Of a stretch of 64,000 nucleotides of DNA, positions 55,315 to 64,000 are shown piece by piece. The translations under genes were made by a program, and so were the position numbers. Each line of letters starts with the position of its first letter. The first letter of the stretch is position 1. Source of the DNA: Hydnum rufescens UP504 (taxonomy: Eukaryota > Basidiomycota > Agaricomycetes > Cantharellales > Hydnaceae); NCBI GenBank assembly GCA_014904985.1, contig MU129048.1:84258-148257 (forward strand), in the 5' to 3' direction. The notes beneath the pieces are model-generated. The model had not been told where the DNA came from. It worked only from the letters and a program-made list of their open reading frames with translations, and did not search any database.

Positions 55315-55540
55315 TAACTGACTGGGACCATTGAATGACTGGGGGTTGAGGTCAAAAACCCAATGGCTGATGATAGCTGCTATTTGGGATAGCTGTTATC
55401 TGTGTCAGTGGCATTTTTAATCTCAGTAATAAGCATGCAAGGATGTACCAGGAGCCCTAAACCTCCTTCATCAATGGGGAGAAACAGCCAAAGTGCAAAG
55501 ATAAAGTGAGTCAAATGTGAAGTGAGAGCAGGAGATCCAT

Positions 55541-57679
55541 GTGAGATGTACATACTTCGATGAGAGAGGGCAGGAGATTCTGCAGATCCAAATATCTCAA
55601 GTCATATGTCATGTCCCCTGTGGCTGCCTCTTCATCCCACAGCGCACCTGTTTCCATTGGTCACACGGCAAGGGGTGTTTTTGCTGGCGATCCGACATTT
55701 CTGGCTGGTGCATCCTCACTTGCTGCCACCTCCGGTGCAGTGGTGGGTGAGGGCCCCACCAAGCTCAAGCCTGTAACATGGATCGACTCCCTAGGGAATT
55801 TGGGAGATGCGCCGGAGTTCTCTAATGCGCACATGGATACTCCGGATTATGTGGCATGGTCCAACCATTCAAAGAACAGTGAGTTTGGGTAGAACATGTT
55901 ATGCTCGACGATGAAATTTTCTGACTTACAAACAGATTTTGGCTCTGTGCAGGGCATTCCACATGATGATGGGCATGATGATGATTCTTTACATTCCGCC
56001 ATCACACGGGTGGAGTGGGCGGTCATGTTCACAAATAGCCACTGACCCTTCCAGCTCTCATTACAGTGCCCACTCGACTTCACCCCTGAACTTTACAGCA
56101 GGGAACAGGCTTTTTATTCTTGCCATTACATATCTACCCACAAGGACGCGTGTATGGCCCCCATCTTCAATTTTACGCAGTCGCCGATGTTGTATTCAAC
56201 CCAGATGCCGTATCTCGCTTACATCTCATGTCAACCTTCCGACCCCTCCCCCCCAGCTGAAGCAGATATTGTACGGGTTCCCAATGTTGGTGTCAAGCTA
56301 GTTAACCAGTATCGGTGACACTTAGAGATCTTTGTCTCCGCTTGATATGATCACTTTAGAAAGTGGTGTTCGGCTGGTCAAGCTGTAGGACTCCAGGGTG
56401 CTCTGAGTAATGTGATCCTTCCCATTCGACCGGAAATCATCCGCAATGCCTCTTTTTTCGACGTTGATTTGCTATCATACACTTACAAGGATTTCGATGC
56501 GTTGCATGGGCTCATTATGGATTACATTCGGGTTGCATACGAATATGGCACCTTTGCACATATGATGATGCACTGGTGTATCGATTGCATGGTCTCTGAA
56601 AATTCAGACCCCCGTGCTTATTTTGGTGTGGATGATGATCTAATGGGTGCCATGTATGTCCATTCAACGGAAGGTCCTTGGCTCCAAGACCTCCATCATG
56701 GAGTCCCTGTGTGGGGTATCTGGCTCGGACAGCGTGGCATAGATGTTAAGCTTATGCATGGCCTTCGTCACAATTCTCCTGATGGCAATCAGTCTGGTGG
56801 CATCCCAGATGAAGCCAAAAGGAAGATGGTCGCTCACAACATTTATGTCCAGCTCCTCATGGAGCATGACTGTCCTGATCCTTGGATCATCGCCCCTCGT
56901 CATTATCCTGGAGTCCTTCCTGATGAACCCATGGAAGATATAGTCCTGCACTACATTATCGGGAATGATTCTCCAATTCTTGGGACTGGTTCTCTAACTC
57001 CTAATCCATCTATGATGTATCACCTGAAGAGTACCTTCAGCTATGGTCCTTTTACTCCAGTTCGTGCTTCTGGGGATCATCCTGTGACAGGGACGGAGAT
57101 ATTCTCGGAAAGCTCATGGGATTCGGATCCTGAGGATGAAAGTTCAGGTTCCAATTCGCCCGTACATGTTCAGCCTATAAGAGGTGAGACAGATGCAGAG
57201 TACGATCAATGGGTTGTCATTGCAACTGCAAAGAAGAGGAAAGTGAAGGAAGCTGCCAATATGATGCAAGAGGTGGCTCACCAGTTGATGAAGCGAGCCA
57301 TAATGGTGACGAGGAGGCTCTACTCGATATAAAGTGTCGGCGGGCAGCTGCCCAGGGCAAAAAGGCAAAATCTCTCAGCCCTTTTGATGCATGCCTCATT
57401 ATAGAATGGAGGGATCCTCACAATGCACAAGTGAATGCGATTCAGGAAGGAGAAGAAGCTTCGGCACGAGCAAGGCGTTATGGTTGGGATGTTGATGAGA
57501 CTCTTGGAGCTAGCACTAGCTCAGGCTTGGCGAGTGCACATCCAAGCACTCATCAGGCTGCCTTGTCCCATCATCCCCCTTCGAGATCTCCCCTTCGTGT
57601 CCTGATACCCCCTCCTAGCGCACCTCCACCTCCACCTCAGCACACTGACACCACCTCGCATTCCTACGCCCCATCGTGA
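55541..57679 (+). pseudogene. Hypothetical protein with a 306-residue open frame
   Basis: The best part is 56412-57332, starting MILPIRPEIIRNASFFDVDL and containing WLGQRGIDVKLMHGLRHNSP, LMEHDCPDPWIIAPRHYPGV, an acidic SSWDSDPEDESSGSNS stretch and a basic ATAKKRKVKEAA helix. Upstream, 55560-55892 (GPTKLKPVTWIDSLGNLGDA) and downstream, 57209-57679 (basic and then proline-rich), may be the same gene in other frames. A weak intron could lie at about 55872-55940. The family is not recognised. It is probably an uncharacterised basidiomycete ORF or an accessory ORF of a transposon. Confidence 0.4.
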
Positions 57680-58443
57680 GTCTACACCCCCTCCTCACAT
57701 ACCAACACCACATCCCCGCATGCCTACACCCCCTCGCATGCCGACATCCCCTCCTCAGGAACCGACACCTTGGAAATAGACGAAAATATGTGTATTAAAG
57801 TGTGAGAACTTAGTTCCGCCAAGAAGTAGCCTGCACGCTAGAACTTGTTCAATCGCTATCTTAGTGAGTTGCCCTATTCCGACCAAGGAATCGAACGCGT
57901 ACCTTCAGTTCGTTGATTGACTCCACGTGACATCGGAGGAGTGAATGCCGAACTGGGCAGTAGTCCAACCGGCCCACTCCGCCAGTGGTTGCACAGCGAG
58001 AATATGGAGATCTCTATCTCTAACCCTATCTCCAGAGAACAATGGAGTGGCATTGCAAAGCTCCACTCTGGGAGACCAATTCTGAATATACATGATTCCC
58101 AGCAAGGCCTGAAACCAGGCATTGGAGCAGATTCACTATGCTATTCCCACAGACCAGGGTTTGGTTCCGCATCTCCTCCACAACAAAATGTTTGTGATCT
58201 AGGCTCTATACAATCCTGGATACCTCCAATTGGAGGTGATACCCCCCCGCCCTCCACCTCTCAGCAAGTTACCCCTCCCCATCGTAACCATTACTATCTC
58301 CTCAATTGAGAATCTCAACCACCGTCACACGCTCACACAATCCCGATTTGCCACGTGAGCTGACTTGCCTCAGATATACCGTGGGACCCGGTCACCAACT
58401 ATTAAATCGCACCCCTGGAACTCTTGAAAGTGCCTCTATGCAT

Positions 58444-58574
58444 TAGGAAATCCCCCAATAACTCTTACACTGGATTTCTGGATGTTCTTTGATGCTCAAT
58501 ATTTGAAATATTGAGACAGCTCCAAAGAACATCAGAAGCGCAGAGTGAGCGTAACGAGCTATTGGGGATTCCTA
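58444..58574. mobile_element. 131-bp MITE-like inverted repeat with TA ends
   Basis: Ends TAGGAAATCCCCCAATAACTC and, inverted, GAGCTATTGGGGATTCCTA. A second, inner stem GATGTTCTTTG...CCAAAGAACATC encloses CTCAATATTTGAAATATTGAG. Terminal TA on both sides would fit a Tc1/mariner-type (Stowaway-like) TA duplication. Non-coding. Confidence 0.7.
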
Positions 58575-61500
58575 AAATTCACACCAGGCACACAGATCCA
58601 GGGTGCTTTAATATGTGACCTCCCATATATCTGAAAGTCAGTTCATGGACTTCGAGTGCCTGACCAATGTGACAGGGCTTGGACTCATTGAGGATATATC
58701 CTGTGACAACTAATGATCCCGCGCCAAGGTGGAAACCCTATCCCCTATATGTATGATCTGCCCAGACCTGTAACCTCTAGAGCCTGATACAACATTTGGT
58801 GGAGAAAGGACGAGAGAGACCGTGGTTGTGATAGGCATAGTGAAAGCTGCTCCCAATGCCGAAGTACTCAGCCTCCTGGAATCATGTTAAGATGGTCTCA
58901 GAGTGGAGGCACTGCCACTCCATTTGTCCTGAGAAAATATAATAAGCCATTTCTCACCCACTCCAGTGAGCCTTGAATACTGCCAGTTCGGCCTCGACAT
59001 CTTCTAAAATATTATCACATACTTCACAACCCCATTTAAAATATTTCCTGCCCCCATGGCCAAGTTGAAGTATCAAGATAGCCACCGGCAAGTACATGCC
59101 TGTACATTATTTAAATAGACATTGGGGAAAGACCTGAGGAAGAAGGTCTGGAGCCCTAATACCACCTAATGACCAAAACATTCAGTCACAACAGTCACAC
59201 ACCCTGGAATGAACCAAACTGGTCATTGTCAGCACAAATCACCATGCAAGGTGTAAACTGCTTTGGGGGCATGGTCCACACCATTGAGAACCCCGAAGTG
59301 GCGAGATGCCCTATGTAATGTACCATAACCCCCGCAGCACCCCTTACATGGCTAGTGATGAGAATCAATAAGAATCTTTGTTCCTGCTTGACCAGTACCA
59401 GTTGAAGAGCTACGCCCCCCCTAATGCTGAAGCCCAGAATGAATGAATGCCTGATTCACACCATCAACGATGATGTGAATGGTCTTGGCGGCCCCCAGGA
59501 ATGCAAATTTCTGTGTTCATTCCCGCTACCCAAATTGGGAATAGTGGCGCGTCACAAGATAGTGAGTAACCAGGCCCACCAACCATACCATTATATGCAT
59601 CACAGAATGCTGCAACCAAAATAGTAGATGGACATAAAGAAGAAAACACAATGTTACAAAGAATCACCCTACAATAATGCCTAGCAGATTGCGCACCCAA
59701 CTGTGTACATGGGCACCCGCCTTGACTGCAGCAACTGCTGGTGTTGAGCTGGCTGTTTCAACATTCCTGTACTGTCAAAGGGACAGTCCCAGGTCCACCC
59801 CAGCCCATCCCGCATTTGGTCAGCCGACAGGCCTGAGTGTGGCACCATTCTGTGTGACCGGCAAATCTTCAGCTGCCAGACAATGGCCCTTGACATTCAA
59901 GAGACCCATCCGCCTATCCCCATTTACGAATCACCTTCCCGCGACACTACCAACAGCACCGTGGAGATGAGACCACAATTAGGGCTTCCAATAAGGCCCA
60001 GTTTGCGAGGAACCGTCAGGCAGCTGTGGAGGATTGTCAGTTACGTTTAGTTCTGCATTTATTTTCAATCGCTCCATTTGGTAACGAAAGATGCAATCGA
60101 ATTTGCATGGTTCCGCCCCTCATCTCCCACTATCTCCAACGCCACGTGCTTCTCCCACCTGGTCCTCATTCATGCTGGTTGCGCCGCTCCATCCGAGAGG
60201 AGCAAGCTGCTAGGTGTTCAAGTTGTGTTTTGGTGAATTCACTATGCCACGCAAAACCTCGCATCCACAGCCTTCTTCAACACCACCCCACTCTTTCTCA
60301 AGCTCTTGATCATTTCTACACATTGCGCCTGCTGTTTTCTCTCATCACCCCTTTTCTCTGGCCCTCTCTCCCTACTCCTCCACCATCACCCCATTCTTGT
60401 CTTGTTGCCCCTCCAATATCTTTGCTCAACAATACTCACTGTTTGTTCACCTCCACTCTCGAGCTTGTTGGCACCTCCGCCCATTTCATTTGCATCTTCA
60501 AGCCTATTTACAAAGCATCCAATCCATTCCTCATCTCACTACTCCATCCTCCCACGCCCTCCATTGGTTCCCAGGGAAGGGGGGCTGCCTGCCTATCCAA
60601 GCGTGTATCAGTTGCATTGTTATTTCATCCTCCCCACTGAAACCAACAGCTTTTTTAATGCCCCCACTCTCAACGTGTCGACAATTTGGTCTCACTGTTC
60701 CTCATGTCCCACCATTCCTTCTCCATTCCCAGCAATCCCCCCAATTACTTGCCATATTTCGCCCACTTGTGGACATCACTGCTTGTGGAGCATCTCTGCG
60801 TCTTCGCCTCAGCCGATATCTTTGGATCGCACCACCGAAATATATCCCTACAACACAACACCTAAGATCAGACTCCAACCTTTGGCGATCCTCTGCGAAG
60901 TAGAATCACTAGAAGGACCCTTGGTCACAACTCTATATATCCCCAAATATTTCTCTCACTGCAGCCCTTTCTATAGATAGTAGATAGATTAATGACCTGA
61001 TCTTCCAAACTTCTCCCCTTAGATCCTTCTATTAATTCTGTATTGCCTCCAACTTCCATCTTGCTACCACATCCGCAATTTTGAGTTGAAGCGCCATTCG
61101 GACCTTACATTTGTTATCACTGTCAAATTCTCACATCAAACATTCGGCCACTCGACTCGAAACAATCCCGCGTCAACAATATGCAGTTCTCTCTGTGATA
61201 ATCACGCGTTTGACATTCCATACCCCAATTAGCCTCTCAGGCGCCACTGCGCACAAAGGCATTGTCAAAATAAGATGAGACCTCCTGTTATCTGAGCCAG
61301 GAGGGCTATCACAAAGGCGTAAACAGCTCCTGCCCAGCGTTTACGAGAGATCCAATAATGATATCAAGGGTCCCATCCACACGAAAAGGCAAGAGCAGCC
61401 CTGCTCTGATCATACGATTATGATTAGGTCCAATGAGGCATACTAGACCACGCCATTAAGGGATAAGCAAAGTGTCGATCTGGAGCATCATTTTCGTGGC

Positions 61501-64000
61501 AGACTATTTGAGAGGGCGTTTCAGACCTGCCATTGTAAAGAAGAGGAGAGAGGCGCAGACCAGCAAACTTATACTGCCCGTAGAGAGGCAGGAGAAGTTC
61601 TAAGGGCAGGGGAATTATCATAGAGCAAGGTGGTACGCGGACGCGCTGATCCTGTTGACTCAGACGCGACAGGTGGCCGAGTTTTTGGATCACTTAAACG
61701 CCTGATACAACAGCATGTACCCTATAGATGGCCAGTCACTCTAAGTACTCTTGGGCCACGCTGGATTGTCTCCTATTCGAGTGGGCACCGAACCGCTCTC
61801 GTTCCGCGCGCCCCATTCATGTTAATAAAACTCAATGCACAATTCCCCTAGTGCCTCCATTCAGTTACACCCAATATGTTAAGTAGGTGTGTTTTCATCA
61901 TCATTCTGGGTTGGTAGCCTGCATCGCTTCCAATCCAGGATCTTCCCAATTTTTGGTGAAGATGAAGATGTACTAACATTCTTGGAGCATGAATTTTAGC
62001 ACGTTTTGATGAGCCCCATCAATTTGGTTTTTGATTGCTGTCTAGAAGGCAACTTGTCATGTGAACCTGCCTGCGAGTCTTGAAATGCATCTGTGTCAGT
62101 CGGTGTTGCCCAAAGTGTCCTTAAGACCTCAGACAAGGTACGGCAGTGATCCCAGTGTGCCATTGGTCAGAAGCCTTTAAAATCCGTTCCTCCCAGGTAT
62201 AAGGTGCAGGCCGATTGCGCGCAGCGGATCTAGTATCCAGCAAGAGTAAAAAAAAGTAGTGTAGCTTATAACCTGTGTGTCAGGACATAAGGCGGCCTAG
62301 TCACCAGAAAAAAGTGAGCAACACTTATAAACATAACACCACGTGCATATGCGATTGGGTTCCATATTCTAATAACGCATTAACATCACAGGTGATTTGT
62401 AAGCACAGTCTTCATTACGCGTGGCTTATTCAACCAAAAATGAAAGAGGCGCGAGTGAGCATAACAAGAGTGCCTGGTAGTTTCGATATATGAGGCATTC
62501 GATGGTTATCAAAGATGGAGTCCCTGCCATCTGTAGAGTGGTTGAAGGCATTGCAGTACGGATATGCTGCTATAACATCTCTGAAAAGGGAAGTCAACTA
62601 CTTGGGCATGGGGAGAAATGGAGCTGCAATGCAACGCTAGACAGTAATCCATGGACTCGTGCGAACCTTGTCCTTAAATCCATTCAAGACTCTCTGTCCA
62701 TCTGGGTAGAGGAGAGTGCCCTAAAGCCTGATCCGAAATATAGACTCTGATGCATGGATTAAGAACTGAGTCAATTGTCAGTGCTTGGAAGTCACACAGA
62801 TGACGCATGGTGTCACAGAAACTCACTCAATCTCCAGGCTTACGTGAAGCGAATATATATTCGCAGACCTTATTTGGGCTAACTCATGTCAACTGAATCA
62901 ATGGCCTCCACTATGACCTTTGGACGTCAGAGAATATTTGTGGCATGTTCCTCCAGTCAATCTTGGAGGGATGTCGAAATGAGCCACGCACACGCCGCAC
63001 TAATGGACGAGAAGGATCATGCTTGTTTTTTCTGCCCTGACATTTAGGATGAGTTCTAACCATGAATGCGTCGGATATCCATCTGGTGCCATTAAGAAAA
63101 GATTTTAAGGTTCGATGAGATCGCATCTTGGACCGTGGCAGACATTCTAGTCCTAACTATGACAGTATGGGAGCATGCTGGACTTTCCCTTCTCAATAGA
63201 GGTTGCCTCCATCTAATACTCTATGCGATGTCTTTCCATTGCTCATTCCATTAAGTCACGTGCGGCTCATGGAAAGGTCACCCTTCCACCAATTTTGGCA
63301 ACATCATCAATGGCCCTGTGAACAAAATCAATTATAACAAGGATATACTCCCCCATCGCAAGGATCGTTCCAGCGAGGAATTGTTTGGTGACGCGAGTAG
63401 TCAATTCGCTTTAAACATCCCATTGAACAACACGGGTTCCACACGAAAATGCCCCAATCTAGAATGTCTGTGTACTGATATTCTATCAGCAAATCTCTAT
63501 CCATTCAAGGTGCACACTGGAATGGATGAAGAAATTTCTCTGCGTAGACATGCCCCACACAAACACCAGGGAAGGCAACATGGTCACCAAAGCAAAATCC
63601 ATGTGTGAGTGTTGGGTTTGGTGTCAATGATGTGGCCTACCTCAGGACCTGTTGATGCCATTATTCGTCGGATCTGTCGTTGGTAAATGAGGTCACAGCA
63701 CCACTTGGGCACTCCAATCTACTTCCAGATGAATCCTTTGGATTTGCAAAGTCTCCTCCTGTTTTGGCATATCAAATTGGATTTGAACCTTGAGCCCCCG
63801 AATACTCCACCACCTGAGTCCTTGGCCTCATAATTTTTCGCCTTCTCCACGTTCTTTTCCTTTTGTGTATTCATAATAAAGTAAAGTTAATACCCATAAT
63901 GGTTAAAGTTTATTCCTATACAGTTGCAATGCTATTCGGCAATCTGCCAGTGTCGAGTCGGTCGAACACTTACACTGCCTGTGTAGTTGAAGAAGTATAA
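58575..64000. other. No gene recognised
   Basis: The longest ORFs (60026-60640, 60306-60980) are in C/T-rich sequence and read as Pro/Ser/Leu-rich strings in three frames at once, so they are not supported. The motif GCAACTGCTGGTGTTGAG at about 59730 resembles the first-exon motif at 11388 and 15043. No tRNA, rRNA or repeat array was identified by eye. Confidence 0.4.

Noticed and set aside
57870..57905. tRNA T-arm-like GTTCGATTCC on the minus strand
   Set aside because: The flanks do not form a T-stem, anticodon arm or acceptor stem.
60026..60980. Three overlapping ORFs of 168-224 residues
   Set aside because: The C/T-rich DNA is open in several frames at once, with no conserved motif.

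Overview
The window looks like a transposon-packed stretch of a basidiomycete (Agaricomycetes-type) nuclear genome. The evidence is a Ty3/gypsy Gag-Pol remnant with a collagen-like PPG tract, KDZ-family transposase pieces with the CxC cysteine cluster, a tyrosine-recombinase (Ngaro/DIRS-order) retroelement, Dal5-like MFS and 7-bladed lactonase pseudogenes, and short 50-65 nt GT-AG introns. Almost every recognisable gene is broken. No bacterial or organellar feature is seen.

Layout. 1-5041: partial long terminal repeat, then a gypsy gag-pol cut off at the start of reverse transcriptase. 5042-6790: truncated copy A of an unusual inverted-repeat element. 6790-8265: degenerate sequence. 8266-11350: long imperfect palindrome (foldback 1). 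11585-18352: copy B of the unusual element, bounded by inverted ends. It carries two divergent arrays in which two hairpin types alternate, one (ACCACACACCCGC / GCGGGTGTGTGGT) in exon-like segments and the other (GCAAAAAGAGCAGC / GCTGCTCTTTTTGC) in segments with the layout of ~95-116 nt GT-AG introns. A 1.37-kb solo LTR interrupts one exon-type hairpin. 18390-24921: two MFS pseudogenes and a lactonase pseudogene split by a second solo LTR. 26542-31785: YR retroelement with a mutated RT and recombinase. 32670-33085: isolated LTR modules. 34346-35541: a cleanly spliced C2-like gene and a one-TM ORF. 36180-39230: foldback fragment running into a decanucleotide satellite. 39455-43124: hypothetical gene, third solo LTR, KDZ C-terminal fragment. 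43600-44400: more hairpins and one further intron unit. 45126-51282: a KDZ transposase on the minus strand broken by a 317-bp LTR-like insert, foldback 2 (arms about 1.6 kb, nearly identical) and a small element with GTAGCTAC repeats. 51470-57680: hypothetical ORFs. 58444-58574: a MITE. From 58575 to the end I recognise nothing.

The most interesting content is the divergent hairpin-intron array (11585-18352, with relatives at 5042-6790, 11351-11584 and 44153-44297). Its stems show paired base changes, and its intron-type units look like amplified structured introns (introner-like). I know of no described element with this layout, but I could not search databases, and neither splicing nor mobility is shown here.
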